NCBI RefSeq assembly: GCF_000423665.1
Contig: NZ_AUIK01000034.1
Location: 1-64,000, forward strand
DNA from: Solirubrobacter soli DSM 22325
Lineage (GTDB): Bacteria > Actinomycetota > Thermoleophilia > Solirubrobacterales > Solirubrobacteraceae
Length of the DNA stretch: 64,000 nt
Direction: 5' to 3'
The notes under the pieces are model-generated. The model had not been told where the DNA came from, searched no databases, and worked only from the letters and a program-made list of their open reading frames with translations. Positions 56,763 to 64,000 of the stretch are shown here, piece after piece (positions within the stretch are counted from its first letter, which is position 1; every line of letters starts with the position of its first letter). A program made the translations under genes and the position numbers.

Positions 56763-58151
56763 CTATTGCAAGCCCTTCAAGAACGGCACCAGCTTCTTGA
56801 GAAACGCGTTCTTGGCGGGCTCGGCCGTGTTCGGGTCGTTGTGGGCGTAGCTGCGGTGGCGGTCGACGAGAGTGAGGTTCTTGGCGGGGATCCGCGACTG
56901 CTTGGCCAGGGTCTTGGCTGCGTCGAGGCCGCGCTTGCCAAACAGCCCGGCGGCGAACGCGTAGATCTTGATGCTGCGCGGCAGGTCGTCGCCGTGTGAG
57001 GCGTGGACGTTGAGGACCTTCTGCGCCGGGTTGGCGTTCCCGGCTGCCACAGCGCCCGCGTCGATGGTCAGACGCAGCGGGTGGTACCAGGCGGTGCCGT
57101 CCAGGCCCGGCAGTCCTTGGCCGCCGAAGGCCTCGGCCATCCGTCGCAGCGGGGTTAGCTCGCCGCCGTCGTCCCAGCCGCGCGGGTCGCCGGAGGGTGC
57201 GAGGTGGCCGAGGTGTGCCTGTGCCGCGGCCAGCGAACTCGGCGAGGTCTCGGTGTCCAGCGCGTAGCCGTACTGGCCGGCGTTGGTCACTGGCACGGGT
57301 GGCACGAGACCGGCGGGCAGCAGACCGGATACCTGCGCGAGCGATGGGCCATCGGGATCCAGAAGTACGCTGACTGCGCCGGTGCTGTTGAACACGCCCG
57401 CGTATGGCGATGGGATGCCGCCGAACTGCAGCCATGGTGACGCCGTATCCAAGTCGTCCAGGCTCTTGGTTGCCGCCGCCTTGGTGGGTGGGGTCCGGCC
57501 GCTGCCTCCGTCGATGAAGACCAAGCCGGCAAGCCCGTCAGCGCCTGCTCGCCCGTGGAAGTCCCAGCTCGCGTAGGCCGTGGTGATCGCCCCGCCCAGC
57601 GAGTGGCCGCCGACGACGACCTTGCCGCCGAGCTTCTTGGCGCGTTGCACGACGCGGCGCAGGTCCTCGATCGCGGTATTCATTCCCCACTGCTTGGCGT
57701 AGGTCACCTGCGCATCCGGAATCAGCTGGAAGTGCGTCGTAATCGACTGGTCCTTGACCCAGCCCAGGTAGTAGTCGAACACCTCCTGTGTCGTGGCCTG
57801 GCCAGTCTTGGCGCGATCCAGGACGCTGTGATCCTCGAGCAGGTTCTCGCGCCGCTCGACCGCCCACACCTGCCAGCCCGGCGCCCGGTCCACCAGCGCA
57901 CGTGCCAACGGCGCGAAGTACGCGGCACTCGAAGACGTACCCGGATTGAGGACGAGCACGTTCCGCGCCTTGGCCGGGCCGATCCTGAGAATGCCGACCT
58001 TGTTGTACTTGGCCGGCGTTCCGGCAACTTTCAAGCCATCGGTCCACGTCAGGTGAGACGAGCCGGCGGCATGCGCGGCCGAACCGGGCGATCCGACGAG
58101 CGAGACCACGACGGCCGACAGCGCCGCGATGCACCGTGACAGACGAGACAT
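56763..58151 (-). CDS. Secreted alpha/beta hydrolase
   Basis: A 462-residue protein from ATG 58151. A signal peptide (ALSAVVVSLVGSPGSAAHA) precedes an alpha/beta-hydrolase fold: NVLVLNPGTSSSAAYFAPLAR, the nucleophile elbow VVVGGHSLGGAIT (Ser near residue 160), and a His candidate near the C-terminus (LVDRHRSYAHND). LVFIDGGSG lies between. Actinobacterial lipase- or esterase-like. The substrate is unknown. The longer upstream frame overlaps the divergent gene and is rejected. Confidence 0.8.
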   Translation of the reverse strand: MSRLSRCIAALSAVVVSLVGSPGSAAHAAGSSHLTWTDGLKVAGTPAKYNKVGILRIGPAKARNVLVLNPGTSSSAAYFAPLARALVDRAPGWQVWAVERRENLLEDHSVLDRAKTGQATTQEVFDYYLGWVKDQSITTHFQLIPDAQVTYAKQWGMNTAIEDLRRVVQRAKKLGGKVVVGGHSLGGAITTAYASWDFHGRAGADGLAGLVFIDGGSGRTPPTKAAATKSLDDLDTASPWLQFGGIPSPYAGVFNSTGAVSVLLDPDGPSLAQVSGLLPAGLVPPVPVTNAGQYGYALDTETSPSSLAAAQAHLGHLAPSGDPRGWDDGGELTPLRRMAEAFGGQGLPGLDGTAWYHPLRLTIDAGAVAAGNANPAQKVLNVHASHGDDLPRSIKIYAFAAGLFGKRGLDAAKTLAKQSRIPAKNLTLVDRHRSYAHNDPNTAEPAKNAFLKKLVPFLKGLQ

Positions 58152-58395
58152 TCGCGCAACGCTACAAAGCGCAAAGGCGGCAAGCGCGCGCCGTGCTGTT
58201 CCTCCTTCCGCGACGTGGGATGGAGCGCCGCGGCCTGTGGATGAGCTCACAGCGGCGCTCACGGGGTGCTCACCGCGGCTCGGCGTGCGAGGATCTCGAC
58301 CGAACCGATCTTCCCCCGCGCGCGTACCGACTACAGACAAGCCCTTGGCGCAGTCACCCGCAGAAGTGACGCCGTACCAAGTCGAGGAAGAGGAC

Positions 58396-59376
58396 GTGCT
58401 CGACGACGCCCATGCGTATTGGCTCCGTGCCCCAGGGCGCGGGGAGATCGGACCCGTCGCGCTACCTGAGCCGCGGCGCGGCGATGTCGTGATCCGTACG
58501 TTGCGGTCCGGCATCAGCCGGGGCACCGAGACGCTCGTGTTCCGCGGCGGCGTGCCGCCGGATCAGCGTGCCGCGATGCGGGCGCCGTTCCAGGAGGGGG
58601 ACTTCCCGGGCCCGGTCAAGTACGGCTACCTCAATGTCGGCGCTGTCGAGCAGGGGCCGCCGGAGCTGCGCGGCCGCACGGTGTTCTGTCTGTACCCGCA
58701 TCAAACGAGGTACGTCGTGCCTGCCACGGCCGTGACCGTCGTGCCTGACGACGTACCGCCCGCGCGCGCCGTGCTCGCCGGGACCGTCGAGACCGCCGTC
58801 AACGCCCTGTGGGACGCGGCGCCGATGATCGGCGACCGGGTGGCGGTCGTCGGCGCAGGCATGCTGGGCTGCTGCGTCGCACGGCTGCTCGCCGGATTCC
58901 CGGCGGTCGATGTCACGCTCGTCGACGTCGACGCTTCACGGGCCGAGGTCGCGGCGGCGCTCGGCGCCGGCTTCGCGCAGCCGGACGACGCCGCCGGCGG
59001 ATGCGACCTGGTCGTGCACACGAGCGCGACGCCGGCGGGGCTGCAGCGCTCGCTCGATCTGCTTGCGCCCGAAGGCACCGTCCTCGAGCTCAGCTGGTAC
59101 GGCGACGCCGAGGTCCGGCTCTCGCTGGGCGGTGCGTTCCACACGGGCCGCCTCGGGCTGCGCGCCAGCCAGGTCGGGACGGTGTCCCCGGCCCGCAGCG
59201 CGCGGCGCACGACGGCCGACCGGCTGGTCCTCGCGCTCGATCTGTTGCGCGATCCCGCGTTCGACGCGATCGTGACCGGCGAGTCGCGCTTCCGCGAGCT
59301 GCCCGGCGTGATGACACGCCTGGCCGACGGCAGCCTGCCGGCGCTCTGCCACACCATCGCCTACGACGGGATCTAG
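58396..59376 (+). CDS. Zinc-type (MDR) dehydrogenase of a pterin-like cluster
   Basis: A 326-residue protein from GTG 58396, just after AGGAAGAGG. MDR fold with GISRGTETLVFRGGVP, the Rossmann segment VAVVGAGMLGCCVARLLAGFPAVDVTLVDVD, then GTVLELSWYGD. The zinc-binding Cys/His of typical ADHs are missing, so it may act without zinc. First gene of a tightly coupled operon of seven functions. In other actinobacteria such enzymes accompany PTPS-like and glycosyltransferase genes. Confidence 0.8.
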   Translation: MLDDAHAYWLRAPGRGEIGPVALPEPRRGDVVIRTLRSGISRGTETLVFRGGVPPDQRAAMRAPFQEGDFPGPVKYGYLNVGAVEQGPPELRGRTVFCLYPHQTRYVVPATAVTVVPDDVPPARAVLAGTVETAVNALWDAAPMIGDRVAVVGAGMLGCCVARLLAGFPAVDVTLVDVDASRAEVAAALGAGFAQPDDAAGGCDLVVHTSATPAGLQRSLDLLAPEGTVLELSWYGDAEVRLSLGGAFHTGRLGLRASQVGTVSPARSARRTTADRLVLALDLLRDPAFDAIVTGESRFRELPGVMTRLADGSLPALCHTIAYDGI

Positions 59377-59379
59377 CGC

Positions 59380-59778
59380 GTGTTCAGCGTGACCGTGCGT
59401 GACCACATGATGATCGCCCACAGCCTGCGGGGCGAGGTGTTCGGGCCCGCGCAGCGCCTGCACGGGGTGACGTACGTCGTCGACGTGACGTTCCGCCGCG
59501 CGAGCCTCGACGCCGACGGCATCGTGGTCGACATCGGCCGCGCGGCCGACGTGCTGCGCGACGTGGTGGCCGAGCTCAGCTACCGCAACCTCGACGACGA
59601 AGAGGACCTCGCGGGCATCAATACCACGACGGAAGTGCTCGCCCAGGTCGTCGCGGACCGGATCGCCGACCGCACGCAGGCCGGTGCCCTGGGCGACGGC
59701 GCCCGGGAGCTCGATGGGCTCGTCGTCACGCTGCACGAGTCCCACGTCGCGTGGGCGAGCTATGAGCGTCCGCTGTGA
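59380..59778 (+). CDS. 6-pyruvoyl-tetrahydropterin synthase/QueD-like protein
   Basis: A 132-residue PTPS-family protein (GTG 59380, 3 bases after the previous stop). Family features: MIAHSLRGEVFGPAQRLHGVTY, where AHS gives the first zinc His, and the C-terminal LHESHVAWASYERPL. The usual C-x3-HGH motif reads Q-R-L-H-G-V: the catalytic Cys and the second His of HGH are missing. So the zinc site is incomplete and the classical QueD/PTPS reaction seems unlikely. It may bind a pterin-like ligand or catalyse a different step. Its GTGA end overlaps the glycosyltransferase. Confidence 0.8.
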   Translation: MFSVTVRDHMMIAHSLRGEVFGPAQRLHGVTYVVDVTFRRASLDADGIVVDIGRAADVLRDVVAELSYRNLDDEEDLAGINTTTEVLAQVVADRIADRTQAGALGDGARELDGLVVTLHESHVAWASYERPL

Positions 59779-60842
59779 GCGACGTCCACGTGATCGTGCC
59801 CGACGGCATCGACGATCGAAGGTGGCCGAGCGGTGGCAACACGTACGATCGCCGGCTGTGTCAAGAGCTTGCCGCGCTCGGCTGGACGGTGCGCGAGCAC
59901 CTCGTGTCCGGCGACTGGCCGCGTCGGTCCTCGGCAGGCCGCGCCGCCCTCGCGCGCGCGATCCGGAGCATCCCCGACTGCGCCGTGGTGCTTCTCGACG
60001 GGCTGATCGCGTCCGCCGATCCCGAGACGCTCGTGCCGCACGCCTCCCGGTTGCGGCAGGTCGTCCTCGTGCACATGCCGCTCGGTCATCGCCCGCCGGA
60101 CGACGATGCCGACGCCGTCCGCGCGCGCGAGCGTGAGGTCCTCGCGGTGGCCGCGGCCGTGATCACGACCAGCGCGTGGTCGCGGCGCCGGCTGACCGAG
60201 CTCTACGCGCTGCCGGCCGACCGGGTGCACGTCGCCGAGCCCGGCGTCGACGCCGCCGGGCTCGTGCCGGGCAGCGCGGCCGGCCACGCGCTGCTGTGCG
60301 TCGCGGCAGTGACGCGCGACAAGGGGCACGACCTGCTGCTCGACGGGCTCGCGACGGCGACGGATCTGCCCTGGGACTGCGCGTGCGTGGGCAGCCTGGA
60401 TCGGGATCCGGTGTTCGCCGACGGCGTGCGCCGTCGCGCGGTGCTCGGGGGTCTCGGCGGCCGGGTGCGTTTCGCGGGACCGCGCACCGGAGCCGAGCTC
60501 GACCGCGCGTACGCCGACGCGGACCTGCTCGTGCTCGCCTCGCGCGCCGAGACGTACGGCATGGTCGTCACGGAGGCGCTGGCGCGCGGCTTGCCGGTGC
60601 TCGCCACCGAGGTCGGCGGCCTGTCCGAAGCGCTCGGGCGCGGCGACGACGGCACCCGGCCGGGGTTGCTCGTCGCGCCCGGCGACGCGGCCGCCCTCGG
60701 CGCCGCGCTGCGGGCCTGGCTAGGCGACGCCGAGTTGCGCGGGCGCCTGCGCCGGGCTGCGCGGGAGCGACGCGCGTCGCTGCGCAGGTGGTCGGCGACG
60801 GCGTCCAACGTCGCCGGCGTGCTCGTGGGGGCGGCGTGCTGA
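59775..60842 (+). CDS. GT4-type glycosyltransferase
   Basis: A 355-residue GT-B enzyme. GTG 59775 in GTGA overlap. N-terminal DDRRWPSGGNTYDRRLCQELA, C-terminal nucleotide-sugar site LLVLASRAETYGMVVTEALARG and PVLATEVGG (the E-x7-E pattern). Transfers a sugar to an unknown acceptor, perhaps the pterin-like or lipid product of the cluster. Confidence 0.85.
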   Translation: MSDVHVIVPDGIDDRRWPSGGNTYDRRLCQELAALGWTVREHLVSGDWPRRSSAGRAALARAIRSIPDCAVVLLDGLIASADPETLVPHASRLRQVVLVHMPLGHRPPDDDADAVRAREREVLAVAAAVITTSAWSRRRLTELYALPADRVHVAEPGVDAAGLVPGSAAGHALLCVAAVTRDKGHDLLLDGLATATDLPWDCACVGSLDRDPVFADGVRRRAVLGGLGGRVRFAGPRTGAELDRAYADADLLVLASRAETYGMVVTEALARGLPVLATEVGGLSEALGRGDDGTRPGLLVAPGDAAALGAALRAWLGDAELRGRLRRAARERRASLRRWSATASNVAGVLVGAAC

Positions 60843-61765
60843 GCGCCTCCACCCGCCGTGACGCGTGGCGGTGGGCCCGCGTCGCCGTCGCCGCCGCGAC
60901 GCTCGCCGTCGTGGTCTGGCGCGTCGGCACAGGTCCGTTCCTCGACGGCCTGAACCGGGTCGATGCCGGCGCGCTGGCCGCCGCCTCCGGCCTCGCCGTG
61001 CTGACCACGGTGTGCTGCGCGTGGCGCTGGAGGATCGTGGCGCGCGGCCTCGGCGTCGACCTGCCGCTCGGGACGGCGGTGGCCGCGTACTATCGCTCGC
61101 TCTTCCTCAACGTCACGGTGCCGGGCGGGGTGGTGGGCGACGTCCACCGCGGGATCAGCCACGGCCGCGACACGCACGACGTCGGCCGTGGGCTGCGCGC
61201 CGTGGCGTGGGAGCGCGCCGCGGGTCAGGTCGTGCAGGCCGTCATCAGCGTCGCGGTGCTCCTCGTGGTGCCGTCGCCCGTGCAGGCGGCGATGCCGGTG
61301 GTCGCGCTCGCGCTCCTCGCGGCGGCGGTCGGCGTCGCGCTGGCGGTGTGCGCGCCCGCCGCCGGCCGATCGAGGTGGGCCAGGCTGCGGGCCGCCGCGG
61401 TGCGTGAGCTGCGCGCCGGCCTGCTGGCCCGGCGAGCGTGGCCGGCCATCGCACTGACGTCGGCGGTGGTCGTCCTGGGCCAAGCGTTCACCTTCATGAT
61501 CGCCGCGCGGGCCGCGGGGACGACCGCCTCGCCCTCGACGATGCTGGCATTGGCGCTGCTCGTGCTGACGGCCGGTGTGCTGCCCAACGTCGGCGGCTGG
61601 GGGGCGCGCGAGGGCGTGACGGCCTGGGCGTTCGCCGCCGCCGGCCTGGGTGCGGCGCGCGGGGTCGCCGTCGCGGTCGTCTATGGCGTGATGGTGTTCA
61701 GCGCGACGCTGCCGGGCGCCGTCGTTCTCGTGGCGGCCTGGAGGAGTCGGGCCTCAAATGCCTGA
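60836..61765 (+). CDS. LPG-synthase-type (UPF0104) membrane protein
   Basis: A 309-residue polytopic protein with about eight hydrophobic helices, including YYRSLFLNVTVPGGVVGDVHRG, the conserved segment of the lysylphosphatidylglycerol-synthase-like flippase family. The GTG at 60836 overlaps the GT stop by 7 bases. No tRNA-dependent transferase domain, so it acts as a flippase or channel for a lipid-linked product. Confidence 0.8.
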   Translation: MLSASTRRDAWRWARVAVAAATLAVVVWRVGTGPFLDGLNRVDAGALAAASGLAVLTTVCCAWRWRIVARGLGVDLPLGTAVAAYYRSLFLNVTVPGGVVGDVHRGISHGRDTHDVGRGLRAVAWERAAGQVVQAVISVAVLLVVPSPVQAAMPVVALALLAAAVGVALAVCAPAAGRSRWARLRAAAVRELRAGLLARRAWPAIALTSAVVVLGQAFTFMIAARAAGTTASPSTMLALALLVLTAGVLPNVGGWGAREGVTAWAFAAAGLGAARGVAVAVVYGVMVFSATLPGAVVLVAAWRSRASNA

Positions 61766-62447
61766 CCGCCCGTACACCACGTTGAGTTGCGCCGTCTCGC
61801 TCGACGGCTACCTCGGCGATCACACGCCGCGCCTCGCGCTGTCGAACGCGGACGACTTCGAGCGGGTCGACGCGCTGCGCGCGTCCTGCGACGCGATCAT
61901 GGTCGGTGCCGTCACCGTGCGCTCGGACAACCCGCGGCTGCTCGTACGCTCGAAGGCCCGGCGCGCGGAGCGCGAGGCGCACGGGCGCGCGTCCTCGCCG
62001 ATGAAGATCACCGTCACCGAGCGGGCCGACCTGGACGCGAACTCGAACTTCTTCAGCGCCGGCGATGTCGAGAAGCTCGTCTACACGCCGAGGGCGCGGG
62101 TGGCCGACGCCCGCGCGCGTCTCGGGGCGGCGGCCACGGTCGTGGACGGCGGCCGTCGCGTGCGGATGCGCCGGCTGAGCGAGGACCTCGCCGACCGCGG
62201 CGTGGAGCGGCTCATGGTCGAGGGCGGCGGCATCGTGCACACCCAGTTCCTGGCCGATGACCTCGTCGACGAGCTGCAGCTCGTCGTCGCGCCGCTCTTC
62301 GTCGGCGACTCGAGCGCCCCGCGCTTCGTGAGCGACGCGCGCTTCCCGTGGAACGTAGGCCGGCGCGCGACGCTCGCCGAGGTGCGCCAGATCGGCGACG
62401 TCGTGCTCCTGCGCTACGCCCTCTCACCCCGGTTCCGGGACGAATGA
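61758..62447 (+). CDS. RibD C-terminal/dihydrofolate reductase-type reductase
   Basis: A 229-residue RibD_C-type protein: TTLSCAVSLDGYLGDHTPR, IMVGAVTVRSDNPRL, and VERLMVEGGGIVHTQFLADDLVDELQLVVAPLFVG. Such enzymes reduce pyrimidine or pterin intermediates with NADPH (riboflavin-type chemistry). With the PTPS-like protein it points to a pterin- or deazapurine-like building block. Overlaps both neighbours (8 bases, then ATGA). Confidence 0.85.
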   Translation: MPDRPYTTLSCAVSLDGYLGDHTPRLALSNADDFERVDALRASCDAIMVGAVTVRSDNPRLLVRSKARRAEREAHGRASSPMKITVTERADLDANSNFFSAGDVEKLVYTPRARVADARARLGAAATVVDGGRRVRMRRLSEDLADRGVERLMVEGGGIVHTQFLADDLVDELQLVVAPLFVGDSSAPRFVSDARFPWNVGRRATLAEVRQIGDVVLLRYALSPRFRDE

Positions 62448-64000
62448 GCCGCGCCGCCGCGCGAGCGCGTTCCACGGCTCCCGCCGCCGGGCTGATCGTC
62501 CAGGTCGCGCTGCTCTCGGTCCTCGCCGCGACGCCGTGGCTCGGAGCGACCGGCTGGAGCGTCGGCGTCGCGTGCGCCGTGATCATGGCGGCGGCGCTGA
62601 CGCGCGGTCTCGCGCGCGATCCTGATGGCCGCGTGGGGCCGGCGTCCCAGGTGACGATCGTCCGCGCCACGCTCGCCGTCGGCGTCGCCGCGCTGGCCGC
62701 GGACTCGTTCACGCAGGACACGCCGGGGGCGCTGCTCGTCGCGCTCGCCGCCGTCGCGCTCGTGCTGGACGCGGTCGACGGATGGGTGGCACGGCGGACC
62801 GGGACGGCGACCGCGCTGGGCGCGCGGTTCGACGGCGAGACCGACGCCTTCCTGATCCTCGCCCTGAGCGTCTACGTCGCGCCCGCCTACGGCGCGTGGA
62901 TCCTCGCGATCGGCGCCGCGCGGTACCTGGTCCTGGCCGGCGAGTGGCTGCTGCCGTGGATGCGCCCGGTCGTGCCGCGGCGACTCTGGCGCAGGGCCGT
63001 CGCGGCGGCGGCGGGGATCGTGCTCACGGTCGCGGCCGCCGGCATCCTGCCGCGCGCCGTCACCCTGGCCCTGCTGGCCGCGGTGCTCGCCCTGCTCGCG
63101 GCGTCGATGGGCCAGTGCACGTGGTGGCTGTGGCGGCGTCGAGCTGAAGTGCCCGAGCGGCAGCGTCCGGGCCTCGCCGCGACGCTCTCGGTCGTCGCCC
63201 TGGCGCTGGTCTGGGTCGCCCTCGTCGTGCCGGACCAGCCAAGCCGCTTCACGCCCGGCGCCTTCGTGCAACTCCCGCTCGAGCTCCTCGTCCTCGTCGC
63301 CGTCGCGGTCCTGCTGCCTCCCGCGCCGCGCCGCGCGCTGGCCGTGGTCGCGGGAGCTGTGCTGAGCGTGCTCGTGCTCGCCAAGCTCCTCGACATCGGG
63401 TTCTTCACGGCGTTCGACCGGCCGTTCAAGCCGGTCGACGACTCGGGCTACGCGGGGTTCGGCATCGAGACGCTGCGGGACGCGGTCGGCGCCTGGACCG
63501 CGTACCTCCTCATCGCGGCGGTGGTCGCGCTCATCGTGGTGCTCCTCGCCTTCCCGATCCTGGCGGTGCTGCGCGTGACGCGCGTCGCGTCGCTCCACCG
63601 CGTCGCGGCGCTGCGCGCGACCGCCGCGTTGGGCGTCGTGTGGTTGGCCCTCCACGTCGCCGGCGCGCCTGCCGCCTCGACGAGCGCCGCGGCCCTGGCG
63701 GTCGACGAGGTGCAGTCCGTGCGCGCCGGCCTGCAGCAGCACTCGGTGCTCGCGCGCGAGATCGCCGACGACCGCTTCCGCGACACGCTCGGCAGCCGCC
63801 TGCTGACCGGGCTGCGCGGCAAGGACGTCCTGCTCGTGTTCGTCGAGAGCTACGGGAGGGTCGCGGTCCAGGACTCGTCCTTCTCGCCCGCCATCGACGC
63901 CGTCCTGCGCAAGGGCACCGCGCAACTGCAGGCGGAAGGATTCTCCGCGCGCAGCGCCTTCCTGACCTCGCCGACGTTCGGGGGCCTCAGCTGGCTGGCG
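62444..64000 (+). CDS. CDP-alcohol phosphatidyltransferase fused to a sulfatase-like domain (partial)
   Basis: At least 519 residues, running off the window. Residues about 1-215 are a CDP-alcohol phosphatidyltransferase: several helices and the motif LDAVDGWVARRTGTATALG, then ARFDGETD (D-x2-DG-x2-AR-x8-G-x3-D-x3-D). With no stop or frame change it continues into further helices (about 240-390) and then a soluble part, VLLVFVESYGRVAV and SPTFGGLSWLA, like the alkaline-phosphatase/LtaS-type sulfatase fold. Normally these are separate genes. Here they form one frame. Possible function: attaching a head group to a lipid and modifying it outside the cell. Confidence 0.78.
   Translation, partial: MSRAAARARSTAPAAGLIVQVALLSVLAATPWLGATGWSVGVACAVIMAAALTRGLARDPDGRVGPASQVTIVRATLAVGVAALAADSFTQDTPGALLVALAAVALVLDAVDGWVARRTGTATALGARFDGETDAFLILALSVYVAPAYGAWILAIGAARYLVLAGEWLLPWMRPVVPRRLWRRAVAAAAGIVLTVAAAGILPRAVTLALLAAVLALLAASMGQCTWWLWRRRAEVPERQRPGLAATLSVVALALVWVALVVPDQPSRFTPGAFVQLPLELLVLVAVAVLLPPAPRRALAVVAGAVLSVLVLAKLLDIGFFTAFDRPFKPVDDSGYAGFGIETLRDAVGAWTAYLLIAAVVALIVVLLAFPILAVLRVTRVASLHRVAALRATAALGVVWLALHVAGAPAASTSAAALAVDEVQSVRAGLQQHSVLAREIADDRFRDTLGSRLLTGLRGKDVLLVFVESYGRVAVQDSSFSPAIDAVLRKGTAQLQAEGFSARSAFLTSPTFGGLSWLA

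Noticed and set aside
62414..63925. 503-residue minus-strand frame
   Set aside because: Arg/Asp/Glu-rich shadow of the phosphatidyltransferase/sulfatase gene.

Overview
The window is high-GC DNA with many GTG starts and GTGA/ATGA stop-start overlaps. It has actinobacterial features, such as a split IolC kinase plus Cgl0159-type barrel protein, IolH, and likely leaderless starts. I read it as an actinobacterium, possibly of the Solirubrobacterales/Thermoleophilia type. The phylum is fairly safe, the order is a guess. No complete rRNA, tRNA or CRISPR array is present.

Layout. (1) 1-4.6 kb is accessory DNA: an IS110 transposase, a small excisionase-like HTH protein, and a family of sigma-70-like proteins (one with an internal deletion). 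Repeated hairpin leaders precede several of these genes. (2) 4.6-19.7 kb is inositol-type sugar catabolism cluster A: an IolE-like dehydratase, two Gfo/Idh/MocA dehydrogenases, TIM-barrel isomerases, a LacI regulator, a CUT2-type ABC importer (lipoprotein, permease, single-domain ATPase), IolC kinase, Cgl0159-type barrel (probable aldolase), IolB, IolD and IolA/MmsA. (3) 19.7-26 kb is a second accessory island: a HicB-like/zinc-ribbon pair, a frameshifted IS110, an AbiEi/AbiEii toxin-antitoxin pair, and a broken capsid-gene remnant. (4) 26-39.2 kb is paralogous inositol-type cluster B, with its own LacI, importer and iolC-aldolase-iolB-iolD-iolA-iolH. (5) 39.2-49 kb is mixed: a decayed MFS gene, an acid-sugar dehydratase of the enolase superfamily, an IS630 fragment, an EthD protein, a secreted GH3 beta-glucosidase, a secreted protein and an IS110 remnant. 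(6) 49-52.2 kb is a GH5-ADH-SDR operon. (7) 52.5-56.4 kb is a truncated MBL hydrolase fused to a deleted AbiEii copy, then a compact integrative element carrying only a small membrane protein, an HK97-type major capsid protein and a tyrosine integrase, bounded by a tRNA-Arg 3' fragment and a 13-bp repeat. (8) 56.8-64 kb is a secreted alpha/beta hydrolase and a tightly overlapping operon: dehydrogenase, PTPS-like protein, glycosyltransferase, flippase-like membrane protein, RibD-like reductase, and a CDP-alcohol phosphatidyltransferase continuous with a sulfatase-like region that runs off the window.

How it works together. Both inositol clusters would import a cyclitol or related sugar, oxidise it (Gfo/Idh/MocA), and process it through IolE/IolD/IolB/IolC and an aldolase to malonate semialdehyde, which IolA converts to acetyl-CoA. 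Each has its own LacI repressor. For cluster A, tandem palindromic operators sit in two promoter regions. The mobile DNA between and around the clusters shows repeated use of the same insertion region: AbiEii, the tRNA-like att sequence, the capsid gene and the start of the integrase occur twice, once intact and once decayed.
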